From: Phycisphaeraceae bacterium
GTDB taxonomy: Bacteria; Planctomycetota; Phycisphaerae; Phycisphaerales; UBA1924
Direction of reading: 5' to 3'
Assembly (NCBI GenBank): GCA_020639155.1
Contig: JACKHF010000001.1
Location: 992,001-1,056,000, forward strand
Length of the DNA stretch: 64,000 nt
Positions 18,386 through 26,304 of this stretch are shown piece after piece (the first letter of the stretch is position 1; every line of letters starts with the position of its first letter). Position numbers and translations under genes: made by a program. Below the pieces are notes generated by a model. The model made no database searches and had not been told where the DNA came from. It saw nothing but the letters and a program-made list of their open reading frames with translations.

Positions 18386-21300
18386 ATGCCGCAATACCAA
18401 TCAAAGAAGAAAGCACATCCAGCCCTGCTGATCGGCGCCGTTGGGCTAGCAGTCTCGGCGTGCGCAGGCACATCGCATGCACAAACTGCATGGGGTAGCG
18501 CAATAGATGGGAGTTGGCTCGACACCGCCCGCTGGACCGCTGGCGTACCCGGTGCCACAACACCTGCGACACTGGGACTTGCCGGTACATACACAACCAC
18601 GCTCCAGAACGGAAGCGGTAGCTATGGATCACTGCAGATCACCAATCCGAGCGCTGTTCTGAGCGTCTTCAACAACGCAAAGCTCGTTGCCAACGGGACA
18701 ACAACAAATAACGGTCTAATCCAGATCTCAGGTCCTGGCGCTCCAGGCAACATTACAGGCTTTGAGGCAGGCGCTGCGAATGTCGATCTCATGGGTACTG
18801 GAGTGCTCCGACTGGCACACCCCACCAACGGGAACAGCGATGCAGCGTATCTGTACTATTCAGGTGCCGCGACGAATACACTAACGAACGCAAGCACCCA
18901 CACCATTGCTGGTTCGGGTCGCGTCTACACGGCATTGATCAATAACGGTACGGTCAATGCGGACACTGGCGCAGGCACAACGCTGTTTATGATCGAGCAG
19001 CCGAAGACGAACAACGGCTTGATGACCGCAAGCAACGGCGGCGTGCTGCAGGTCAATGGCATCGCACTTACGCAATCGTCTGGCGGTGTGAGTGCATCAT
19101 CCGATGACAGCCACGTCCAGTTTCTCAATGCAACTGTCTCCGGCGGCACGATTGACGGCGCGGGCACCAACGGGAGTGTGCAGTATCTCGGCACCGATCT
19201 GCTTGATGGTGTCACACTCACGAACCTCAACAACGTCGTCAACAACTCGCTGGTCAACATTGGGGCAAACGGTGTTGTCAACAACGGGCTGTGGACCGTC
19301 AGCGATCCCAGCGCAGCTGGCAACTTCACGCGCATTGCAACAAGTGCTGCCAACGCTATCGTCAGCGGAACCGGGACCATCCGTCTGCAGGGAACCGGTA
19401 CTGGCAACAACGACAGCGGGTATCTGACATATACCGGGAGCGCGAGCAATGTGTTGACCAATGGCGCAAGCCATTCCATCAGGGGCTATGGCCGTGTCTA
19501 CTCGAACCTTGTCAACAACGGAACGGTCAACGCAGATGTTGCTGGCAAAACAATGTACATGATCGATCAGCCCAAGACGAACAACGGAACGATGACCGCG
19601 AGCAACGGCGGTACTTTGCAGTTCAGTGGCATCACTGTGACAGGTAATCCGACAGCGCAGATTATCTCCACAGATGCCAGCAGTCCTGTGCAGATGGTCA
19701 ACGCAACAATGACGGGTGGCGGATTTACAACCTCCGGCACAGGAGAGTTTCAGTACTTCGGCACAGACACGCTCAGTAATCTGACGGTCAACGGCACGCA
19801 CTCTATCACAAACAACACGCTTGTGAATCTCGCTACCAATCTAGTGAACAACGGAAACTGGTTCATTAGCGCCCCCACCGCTGCTGGTAACTTCACACGT
19901 TTGAGTGCGGCAGCGCCGAACGTCACTATCAGCGGCACAGGCTCCATCCGCCTGCAAGGCGTGGCAAGCGGCAACGGCGACAACGACAGTGCGTATCTCA
20001 CCTACTCCACAAATACAAACCAGATGACGCTCGGGCCGAATCAGGATCTGCTCGGATACGGCCGTGTCTATACCAACCTCGTGAACAATGGCGAGGTGAT
20101 CGCAGATGTCTCAGGCAAGGGCATCTTCATGATTGACCAGCCCAAGACGAACAACGGTACGATGACCGCAAGCAATGGCGGATTCCTCCAGTTCCGCAAC
20201 ACCACTGTCACCGGTAATCCATCTGCTCAGATCATCTCGACAGATTCAGCGAGCCCAGTACACATGGCCGACGTCACGATGACCGGCGGCGGCTTTACCA
20301 CATCCGGCACGGGTCTCTTCCGATACACTGGCACATCCACGCTGAACAACCTGACTGTCAATGGCAGGCACGAGATTGCAAACAACTCGACCGTGAACAT
20401 TGGCACAGATCTTGTCAACAATGGTGACTGGTTTATTAGCGCACCAACCGCAGCTGGCAACTTCACTGGCCTGAACGCGGGAGATGCAAGCATCACTATG
20501 AGCGGCACGGGAACAATCCGTCTGCAGGGTGTACAGAGTGGAAACGGCGATAATGACAGCGCGTATCTCTATTACACCAACGCCGCAAACCAGATGACAC
20601 TGGGCGCGAATCAGCAACTTCGCGGGTACGGTCGCGTGTACACAAATCTGGTGAACAATGGCACAATCAACGCAGACAACACGCCGAATGCATCCGGACC
20701 GGCAAGCAAAGGTATGTTCCTTATAGAACAGCCAAAGACCAACAACGCCACAATCACATCAAGCAACGGTGGCTTCTGGTATATCCGCGATTGCACCATC
20801 ACAAACAACGGTCTGATGACTAGCGCGAACACTGCAACACCCGGTGGCGGGTTCCAAAGCTGCACGATCAACGGCGGTACGCTCTCGAACATTGCTGGCC
20901 AATATTTCGGTACCAACGGTGCGGTGAATCTCAACGGCGTAAACATCACGCCAAACTCCGGTGTGCAGGTCACCAACAACTCCCTGGTATCAACGACAGG
21001 AATGACAAACAACGGAGAACTCGCTGTCAATACTGTTGGCGCACCCGGGAACTTCACACGTATCCGCGTCACAGCCGACATGGGCACTATCGACGGCACA
21101 GGTACTGTTCGTCTGAACAGTGTGAACAATCTGGCAATCAACGATTCAGCGTATCTTGAATCTGTTGATCCTGCCAACGTCACTGGTGTTCTTGGTGCAA
21201 ACCAGACTCTCGCTGGCATCGGTCGCGTGTATCACAAGTGGGTTGCACGTGGCACCATCACGCCGGGGCAGACCTCAACGGGGTCGGGCGAGATCCAGTG

Positions 21301-21763
21301 CATCTCTGGGTCACTCACCTTCGCACCAACAACCAACTACATTGTGCATGCCAACGATACACCCGCCAGTGGAAACTTCGACCGGCTCACGGGCAGTTCT
21401 TCCAAGGCTGTTGATGGCACACTCACGTTCTCGTTTGAGAATGGATACACACCCGCTGGCAACGAGCGGTACGACGTGATCACTTCGGGCGCAGGTGGCA
21501 TCTCGGGAACATTTGACACACTCAACCTTGAGCAGATTAGCCCGACAGGTCCTGTCCACGTTGTGTACACTGGCGAAAAGGTCTCTGTTGTCGCGTGCTA
21601 CGCGGACTGCGATGGAAGTGGCACACTCAACATCTTCGACTACATCTGCTTTGGCAACGCGTACTCGTCAGGTGATCCGTATGCAAACTGCGATTCAAAT
21701 GGCTCATTGAATATCTTCGATTACATCTGCTTCGGCAACAAGTTTGCTGCGGGCTGTCCGTGA
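18386..21763 (+). CDS. Giant secreted beta-helix-like repeat protein with dockerin-like tail
   Basis: 1125 residues. A signal peptide ('ALLIGAVGLAVSACAGTSHA') follows a basic start; the ATG at 18386 has GGGAG ten bases upstream. The body is made of Gly/Asn/Thr-rich strands like autotransporter passengers ('GSGRVYTALINNGTVNADTG', 'MIDQPKTNNGTMTASNGG', 'PTAAGNFTRL'), arranged in tandem units of about 190 residues, which would fold as a right-handed beta-helix. Near 1000-1060 a 'PGQTSTGSGEIQCISGSLTF' segment resembles the closing region of PEP-CTERM/autotransporter-associated beta-strand proteins. The last 55 residues are the two-loop dockerin-like module (21596-21763). Probably a long surface fibre or adhesin. 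Confidence 0.85.
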   Translation: MPQYQSKKKAHPALLIGAVGLAVSACAGTSHAQTAWGSAIDGSWLDTARWTAGVPGATTPATLGLAGTYTTTLQNGSGSYGSLQITNPSAVLSVFNNAKLVANGTTTNNGLIQISGPGAPGNITGFEAGAANVDLMGTGVLRLAHPTNGNSDAAYLYYSGAATNTLTNASTHTIAGSGRVYTALINNGTVNADTGAGTTLFMIEQPKTNNGLMTASNGGVLQVNGIALTQSSGGVSASSDDSHVQFLNATVSGGTIDGAGTNGSVQYLGTDLLDGVTLTNLNNVVNNSLVNIGANGVVNNGLWTVSDPSAAGNFTRIATSAANAIVSGTGTIRLQGTGTGNNDSGYLTYTGSASNVLTNGASHSIRGYGRVYSNLVNNGTVNADVAGKTMYMIDQPKTNNGTMTASNGGTLQFSGITVTGNPTAQIISTDASSPVQMVNATMTGGGFTTSGTGEFQYFGTDTLSNLTVNGTHSITNNTLVNLATNLVNNGNWFISAPTAAGNFTRLSAAAPNVTISGTGSIRLQGVASGNGDNDSAYLTYSTNTNQMTLGPNQDLLGYGRVYTNLVNNGEVIADVSGKGIFMIDQPKTNNGTMTASNGGFLQFRNTTVTGNPSAQIISTDSASPVHMADVTMTGGGFTTSGTGLFRYTGTSTLNNLTVNGRHEIANNSTVNIGTDLVNNGDWFISAPTAAGNFTGLNAGDASITMSGTGTIRLQGVQSGNGDNDSAYLYYTNAANQMTLGANQQLRGYGRVYTNLVNNGTINADNTPNASGPASKGMFLIEQPKTNNATITSSNGGFWYIRDCTITNNGLMTSANTATPGGGFQSCTINGGTLSNIAGQYFGTNGAVNLNGVNITPNSGVQVTNNSLVSTTGMTNNGELAVNTVGAPGNFTRIRVTADMGTIDGTGTVRLNSVNNLAINDSAYLESVDPANVTGVLGANQTLAGIGRVYHKWVARGTITPGQTSTGSGEIQCISGSLTFAPTTNYIVHANDTPASGNFDRLTGSSSKAVDGTLTFSFENGYTPAGNERYDVITSGAGGISGTFDTLNLEQISPTGPVHVVYTGEKVSVVACYADCDGSGTLNIFDYICFGNAYSSGDPYANCDSNGSLNIFDYICFGNKFAAGCP
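18700..21140 (+). repeat. Tandem repeat of about 570 bp within the giant gene
   Basis: The QPKTNN codons recur at 18998, 19568, 20138 and 20729, that is exactly 570, 570 and 591 bases apart (190, 190 and 197 codons). The NNG...AGNF motif likewise recurs near 18705, 19276, 19846, 20416 and 21007. The second and third units are nearly identical in DNA, the outer ones more diverged. Confidence 0.85.
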
Positions 21764-21817
21764 GGCCACCAGAAAACAGCCACGCGACACAGCTGATGTA
21801 GCCAACGTCATGAATAC

Positions 21818-21853
21818 AGAGCCCGGGGACTGCCATCCGGGCTCTGTTGTTTC
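21818..21853 (+). terminator. Rho-independent terminator of the giant repeat gene
   Basis: A perfect 9-bp stem, agagcccgg (21818-21826) with ccgggctct (21837-21845), followed by gttgttt. Located 54 bases after the stop codon. Confidence 0.8.
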
Positions 21854-21874
21854 CTGATTGCGTGCGATTTGAGC

Positions 21875-21994
21875 TTACCACCACCAGAACAGCAGATACA
21901 CGATCTCCATGAAGACATCGAAGATCGCGTAAAACACCCACAGGCAGCCTCTGTGCTCATCGCGCCGATGGGAGTGTCTGCGGTCTCTGGACAT
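21875..21994 (-). CDS. Candidate 39-residue membrane microprotein
   Basis: A short ORF with a basic, His/Arg-rich N-terminal half (MSRDRRHSHRRDEHRG) and a C-terminal hydrophobic helix rich in aromatic residues (CLWVFYAIFDVFMEIVYLLF) ending in three tryptophans. This charge-then-helix plan is that of small bacterial membrane proteins. It is convergent with the giant repeat gene, whose terminator separates them. A weak AAGAG precedes the ATG. No homologue is recalled. The call rests on protein-like composition alone, so confidence is moderate. Confidence 0.42.
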   Translation of the reverse strand: MSRDRRHSHRRDEHRGCLWVFYAIFDVFMEIVYLLFWWW

Positions 21995-22178
21995 GATGAG
22001 CTCTTATTGGCCGAGGAACGATGTCAGTTTCGCTTGCAGTGTGTCGGGGTCTTATTAGCGCCTCCCACGCCATCAGCAAAGAGTATTTGCACCGCATAGA
22101 ATGTGCGGTAGGTATTTGAAAACCAGTCACTGCTTTATCAATAAAGGAGTTACGTGGCACAAAGAAAGGAGGTGCAGT

Positions 22179-22292
22179 ATGGGCCGAATCATCGGTCGCC
22201 TAATGCCTCCACGGGAAAAAACACCAGAGTCGGTTGATCTGCACCCTCCCGGCAGACTTAATGCTCGGGCGTTTGGGCCAAAGTGGACATAG
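22179..22292 (+). CDS. Candidate 37-residue small protein of unknown function
   Basis: ATG at 22179 preceded by a near-perfect ribosome site AAAGGAGGT (22165-22173, 5-base spacing). The product begins MGRIIGRLMPPREK and ends ARAFGPKWT: basic, Pro-rich, no membrane segment. A strong terminator starts 32 bases after its stop (22324), so a short dedicated transcript is plausible. A second possible ribosome site and GTG (22154) lie upstream in another frame. No family recognised. Confidence 0.5.
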   Translation: MGRIIGRLMPPREKTPESVDLHPPGRLNARAFGPKWT

Positions 22293-22323
22293 GCAGTTAC
22301 TGAGTTAAGGCAACGCAACGATG

Positions 22324-22352
22324 CCGCTGGACCCGAGACCGGCGGTTTTTCA
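22324..22352 (+). terminator. Rho-independent terminator after the 37-residue ORF
   Basis: A stem of 7 pairs, ccgctgg (22324-22330) with ccggcgg (22339-22345, one T-G wobble), followed directly by five T residues. Confidence 0.75.
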
Positions 22353-22500
22353 TTTGTTGTTATTGGACATGTGTATCGTTGCGAGCTTCCGTTTAGTACA
22401 TATTTTTCAATTTATCAAAATCATTCTTGATTTTTCTCAAATAATATCGATAATGTTCAATGTGAATTCACTATTGTTCAATCTTTCGTATCGCACACAT
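22353..22500 (+). promoter_or_regulatory. AT-rich upstream region of the DUF2089 gene
   Basis: About 150 bases that are strikingly AT-rich compared with the surroundings (runs such as tatttttcaatttatcaaa and tttttctcaaataatatc), between a terminator and a strong ribosome site. Promoter-type composition; no exact -35/-10 pair is claimed. Confidence 0.4.
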
Positions 22501-22516
22501 CAGAAGGAGGTCAGCT

Positions 22517-22885
22517 TTGGATATGTCCAACGGGCACGCCACAGCCCTCGGCGGAGCAGGATCATCAGGGGCGCTCAGCCCTGCCCAGCTCGCAGCCCAT
22601 CCGCTGGCCCGGCTGAGCATGGAGGATCTGGACTTCATCATCCAGTTCGTGCTCTGCTCCGGGTCACTCAAGGACCTTGCAAAGTCGTACTCGGTCAGTT
22701 ACCCGACGATCCGCACGCGTCTCGATCAGCTCATCACCCGCGTGCGCGACGCGCTCGACGGGAAGCAGCCCGATCCGCTCGCGGAACTGGTCGCGGGGCT
22801 CGTGCAAAGGGGCGAGCTGAGCACATCGAGCGCTCGGCGCATTATCGACCTGGGTGCGCAGCTGCGCGCACAGAGTGCAGGGTAA
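22517..22885 (+). CDS. DUF2089-family putative DNA-binding protein
   Basis: 122 residues. The DUF2089 core is seen at about 33-80: 'LSMEDLDFIIQFVLCSGSLK', 'DLAKSYSVSYPTIRTRLDQL', where the second part is a helix-turn-helix ('sYPTiRtRLD'). Family members often carry a zinc ribbon in front, missing here and replaced by an Ala/Gly-rich lead. The TTG at 22517 is 5 bases after AGAAGGAGGT and preferred to the ATG at 22523 (11 bases). The next gene, 58 bases on, is a small membrane protein; the pair is probably co-transcribed and ends at the terminator at 23359. Likely a regulator of its own operon (inference). Confidence 0.85.
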   Translation: MDMSNGHATALGGAGSSGALSPAQLAAHPLARLSMEDLDFIIQFVLCSGSLKDLAKSYSVSYPTIRTRLDQLITRVRDALDGKQPDPLAELVAGLVQRGELSTSSARRIIDLGAQLRAQSAG

Positions 22886-22943
22886 CTCACACATTCATCA
22901 CATATATCGCGCAGGAACACTGCGCAACTGAAAGGAACACACA

Positions 22944-23336
22944 ATGACACTTATCACACTCGCTGAAACAGCAGCATGGTGGACGAATCAGCAAGCCGGA
23001 CTCGTCGGCGGACTTGGAGGTGGGATCGGCGGTTCTGCGTGCGGACTGCTGGGCGCAGCGGCTGGCGTTTGCGTGCCGCGCGGCATTGGGAGAAGGTATG
23101 TCCTCGGCGGCATGCTCATGTTCGTTGTGCTCGGCGTGCTTTCACTTCTCGTGGGCTTCATCGCCATAGGTATGGGCCAGCCATGGCATGTGTATTATCC
23201 GCTCCTGATAATTGGCCTTGTATTCTCAGGAGTGTGCGGACCGCTGATCTTTGTCATCCGAAAGCAGTACACGATCGCGGAGCAGCGTCGCATGGATGCT
23301 GAAGCGATCCGTCGCAGCGGCGCTGTTGGTGCGTAA
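22944..23336 (+). CDS. Small multi-pass membrane protein, DUF2089 partner
   Basis: 130 residues with three hydrophobic segments: a Gly/Ala-rich one at about 19-45 ('GGLGGGIGGSACGLLGAAAG'), 'VLGGMLMFVVLGVLSLLVGF' at about 53-74, and 'YYPLLIIGLVFSGVCGPLIF' at about 85-105, with a charged C-terminal tail. GAAAGGA precedes the ATG. In other bacteria DUF2089 genes commonly sit beside small membrane proteins of this size, which fits a regulator-plus-membrane-protein unit. Function unknown. Confidence 0.7.
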   Translation: MTLITLAETAAWWTNQQAGLVGGLGGGIGGSACGLLGAAAGVCVPRGIGRRYVLGGMLMFVVLGVLSLLVGFIAIGMGQPWHVYYPLLIIGLVFSGVCGPLIFVIRKQYTIAEQRRMDAEAIRRSGAVGA

Positions 23337-23358
23337 GGAACCAGAATAACTGGCTTTC

Positions 23359-23392
23359 ACCCCGGTAGTGCAATACCGGGGTACTTTGTTTC
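23359..23392 (+). terminator. Rho-independent terminator of the DUF2089 operon
   Basis: A perfect 9-bp stem, accccggta (23359-23367) with taccggggt (23374-23382), loop gtgcaa, then actttgtttc. It overlaps the 3' end of the convergent gene by two bases. Confidence 0.85.
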
Positions 23393-24221
23393 AGGCATCT
23401 GCGGACGGTCTTCGGGGCCTTGGAAAGAGAATGAGCTTTGCAGCAGAGGTCGGAACTGCGCCACATTCCGGGCAGCGATCGAGCCCACGCATATCGTACT
23501 TGCAGAGGACACAACGTCCCTTGCGTTTGCGTATCACGCGACGGAGTCTGAATGGGACAACGAGGACAATCGTCACAGCAGCGAACCAGATCAGCCAGTT
23601 GATTGCAAGCCGTCCAGTAGAAAACTGTGTCGGAATAACAATAATGTGTTCGCGAGATTGTCGTTTGCTTTTCGGCAAAAAGTTCAGATGGTCCTGGATG
23701 CAAATGCCTTGCTTCCAGCTCTGTGGAAAATACAGTACGCTTCTTTCCAACTGCCCGATCGAGATAAAGTTTGCTGGTTGTACCCGTGCAGCATACCGGA
23801 TGGGCCAGCCAGATTCCTCGATGAGTAAGTAAAGAATGTCGTTGGTGAAATGGTGCTGCGCATGCTCTTCTGTCATCGGAACTTGAGCACGAGAGCGCCG
23901 AAAACCGATCGCGTAGTATGTCCAGTCCCTTGGCGCAAATACGCCGTAATCATCAAACGATATCGTGTACGGTGAGTCATAGAAGAACTCAGAGAAAGAA
24001 AAGCCCGAAGCCCATCCGGGCAACTTGAGCAACGGTTCGGGCGGGGGGAGTTCTACTGTTGCGATCGTTGATTGTTGACTGACATAGGGCGGCACAAACC
24101 GAGGCGGCGTATGCCCTTCTACATACGCTGCCAGAACTGGGCCGAGGATAACTGTTGCAGCGCACATCAGTGTGGCGACAAGCGCAATCACCGCAAGGAA
24201 CAGTAATCTGTGCAGAGACAT
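23391..24221 (-). CDS. Two-pass membrane protein with C-terminal zinc ribbon
   Basis: 276 residues. An N-terminal membrane helix (about 5-32, 'LLFLAVIALVATLMCAATVI'), a periplasmic segment of about 160 residues, a second helix ('LAINWLIWFAAVTIVLVVPF', about 207-228), then a basic stretch and a zinc-ribbon motif C-x2-C...CPEC ('GRCVLCKYDMRGLDRCPECG'). This C-x2-CxYDMRG...CPECG ribbon is frequent at the membrane-proximal cytoplasmic end of planctomycete proteins. It differs in topology from the proteins at 24364 and 27709, whose ribbon lies near the N-terminus. Role unknown. It is divergent from 24364 across 142 bp. Confidence 0.7.
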   Translation of the reverse strand: MSLHRLLFLAVIALVATLMCAATVILGPVLAAYVEGHTPPRFVPPYVSQQSTIATVELPPPEPLLKLPGWASGFSFSEFFYDSPYTISFDDYGVFAPRDWTYYAIGFRRSRAQVPMTEEHAQHHFTNDILYLLIEESGWPIRYAARVQPANFISIGQLERSVLYFPQSWKQGICIQDHLNFLPKSKRQSREHIIVIPTQFSTGRLAINWLIWFAAVTIVLVVPFRLRRVIRKRKGRCVLCKYDMRGLDRCPECGAVPTSAAKLILFPRPRRPSADA

Positions 24222-24363
24222 AAAAATATAGTAGGAAAGACACAGCTTGAGTACGATACGACGCTTGCGGGTGTAAGTATCTGAGTAAATTACGCACTAC
24301 AAGTTCTACATTTACCACCATTGATCGTGATTGTTCCGGTATGATGGTGCCGAGGTATAACGC

Positions 24364-25458
24364 ATGTGGAACTTCAATCCCTTTGGCGGTGGCGTGAATA
24401 CCAACGGCGCATGGTGGGTGTGGGCTGTCACAATCACAGGCATGATGCTGCTGATGGTTGTGGGCGTATCACTCATACTGCGCTGTCTGTTCGCACCGAT
24501 GTCGATCAAACGCGCGCCAACGTGTGGCGGCTGCGGTCACGAGCTAGTGGATCTCGGCGCGGGCGTGTGCCCCGAGTGCGGCGGAAACTTGCTGCGCTGT
24601 GGCGTGGTCACACCGAAAGGCGCAGTGCGCATGCGCGGCAGCGCATGGATGGTAATGATCGGGTGGACATTGGTTGTGCTTTCTATGGTTGCGCCGGGGA
24701 GTGCGTTCATTGGCACGCTTCAGAATCGATCGCAGATGAAAGCGTACCAGGCAATGTGGAATCAACAGGCAACTGGCGGAACCACATTCACATCGCATAG
24801 CTGCGTACTCAAACCGTCAACTGAATATGAAAGGACGCTCTCTGATTCGATTGGATGGAACAACAGAAAAAGCAAGAAGGAAAAAGCAGAAAACCCGCTT
24901 GCAAGTTTTCGAGGGAGATACGACTCATCAATCGAGATGGACGAGTGGGGTCTTGCTGCAAGTGGCGAAATAACAATATCTGTGTCACACGACCAAGAAC
25001 TGAAAGGCCGGCTCGTCGTTGATGTGACCGAATGGAAAGCGACGCTCTTCGATGCTGACGAGAAAGAAATCGCAACCGATCTTGATATCGACACGGATAC
25101 AACGACGCGTTTGCTGGAGCTGGCTCTGCTCGACACACAGCATGAGCGTGTGCAGCGAGCTGCAATAGATATCACGCATGTGCTTGAAGGCTCGCGAAAA
25201 GATCCAAACAACGTGTATGGCAGCCTGATGCTGTCGAGCTGGTCATCAAATACACCGATCTCCGAGTTTCCAGCACTCCAAGTTGACCAGAGCAGCACGT
25301 CATATGGCGGCGGCGTTCCCGCTGGTGGCATCGCTCCTGTAAAGCCGCCATCGTACCAGTGGGTGTGGCTGGGCTCGCTTGGGGGAACAGCGCTGGTCTA
25401 TGTCATTGGTCTGGTTGTGCTGCTCGCATGGCGCGGACGTGTGGTGCGCGCAGCATAA
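24364..25458 (+). CDS. Zinc-ribbon membrane protein, paralogue A
   Basis: 364 residues. Helix 1 (about 17-42, 'AVTITGMMLLMVVGVSLILR'), then a zinc ribbon 'CGGCGHELVDLGAGVCPECG' (about 56-75), helix 2 (about 95-120), an extracytoplasmic domain of about 210 residues rich in charged residues, and helix 3 at the C-terminus ('GTALVYVIGLVVLLAWRGR'). Residues 36-115 are strongly alike the product of 27709 ('CLFAP-SIKRAPTCGGCG', 'LLRCGVVTP'), and its last 25 codons match the relic at 27574. No enzyme motif. The start is the first ATG, with only a weak ribosome site. Confidence 0.75.
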   Translation: MWNFNPFGGGVNTNGAWWVWAVTITGMMLLMVVGVSLILRCLFAPMSIKRAPTCGGCGHELVDLGAGVCPECGGNLLRCGVVTPKGAVRMRGSAWMVMIGWTLVVLSMVAPGSAFIGTLQNRSQMKAYQAMWNQQATGGTTFTSHSCVLKPSTEYERTLSDSIGWNNRKSKKEKAENPLASFRGRYDSSIEMDEWGLAASGEITISVSHDQELKGRLVVDVTEWKATLFDADEKEIATDLDIDTDTTTRLLELALLDTQHERVQRAAIDITHVLEGSRKDPNNVYGSLMLSSWSSNTPISEFPALQVDQSSTSYGGGVPAGGIAPVKPPSYQWVWLGSLGGTALVYVIGLVVLLAWRGRVVRAA

Positions 25459-25599
25459 ACAGATGTTGCAATCACGCTGGCTTTGTGGAGTCTGTTACCT
25501 GATGCCGGTGACGAATCGAATCCGAACATGCCAGATTGAACTACAATAGTACAGTTGATTTGTGGTCTGGCTCTTCGCAAACTCTTGTGGAACTAGGTA

Positions 25600-26229
25600 A
25601 TGAATGCAGAGAAACCTGTACCCTGGACGCGTCCGGATGTGCTTCCGAGCGGATGGACATCGGAGCGTCTTGTGTGCAGGTACTGCGATCCTGCTTTGGC
25701 ACCCGCGATGTTTGAAGCTGTGCAGGCGAAACGCGATGCGCTGCTTCCATGGCTGGAGTGGGCCAAATCAGACAACACAACAGTTCAGCAGTGTGTGTAC
25801 AACCTGGAACGGTTCCGGCGCAATGCAGTAGACCCGCTATGCACTGAGTACTTTCTTGTCATTTCTGATCGCGTCTCGGGCGAGTTCGTCGGCGGAACTG
25901 GATGGCATGCTATATGTGGTGACAGCGCGCAGGCAGAGTTCGGCTACTGGATCCGTGGCGACCGTCATGGCCAGGGGCTTTGCACCGAAGCAATGCGCGC
26001 GCACCTTACGTGGGGATTCCTGCCGCAGGACAAGGGTGGCTGGGGATTCCGAAGAATCGAGGCATGGTGTGCAGCGGACAACGCAGCTTCAGTACGCGTG
26101 TTGACCAAGCTCGGGATGCGTCTTGAGTCAACCAAACGAGCGCATCGGTGGATCGACGGCGCTGGATGGCGGAATTCACTGGGATTTGCGTTGCTCGCCG
26201 ATGAATGGCAGACAAGAAGCGAAAAATAA
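25600..26229 (+). CDS. GNAT-family N-acetyltransferase (RimJ/RimL type)
   Basis: 209 residues. Members transfer acetyl from acetyl-CoA to protein N-termini or small amines. Seen: N-terminal 'SERLVCRYCDPALAPAMFEA', strand 'FVGGTGWHAICGDSAQAEFG', then 'YWIRGDRHGQGLCTEAMRAH' containing the acetyl-CoA pyrophosphate loop R-G-D-R-H-G-Q-G, and 'RRIEAWCAADNAASVRVLTK', 'LGMRLE', all in the usual order for RimJ/RimL-like enzymes. Cytoplasmic. The substrate is unknown. It lies between the two zinc-ribbon paralogues and is convergent with the pentapeptide gene. Confidence 0.9.
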   Translation: MNAEKPVPWTRPDVLPSGWTSERLVCRYCDPALAPAMFEAVQAKRDALLPWLEWAKSDNTTVQQCVYNLERFRRNAVDPLCTEYFLVISDRVSGEFVGGTGWHAICGDSAQAEFGYWIRGDRHGQGLCTEAMRAHLTWGFLPQDKGGWGFRRIEAWCAADNAASVRVLTKLGMRLESTKRAHRWIDGAGWRNSLGFALLADEWQTRSEK

Positions 26230-26304
26230 ACACTAAAGCAATACAGAACAAACTACCTGCTTTGCGCAATGCGAGCTTCTCCCGCACTTCTCTTCATCTT
26301 AAGT

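Noticed and set aside
22154..22237. GTG-started leader peptide overlapping the 37-codon ORF
   Set aside because: It has a plausible ribosome site, but the product is short and featureless, and the better signal belongs to the overlapping ATG frame.
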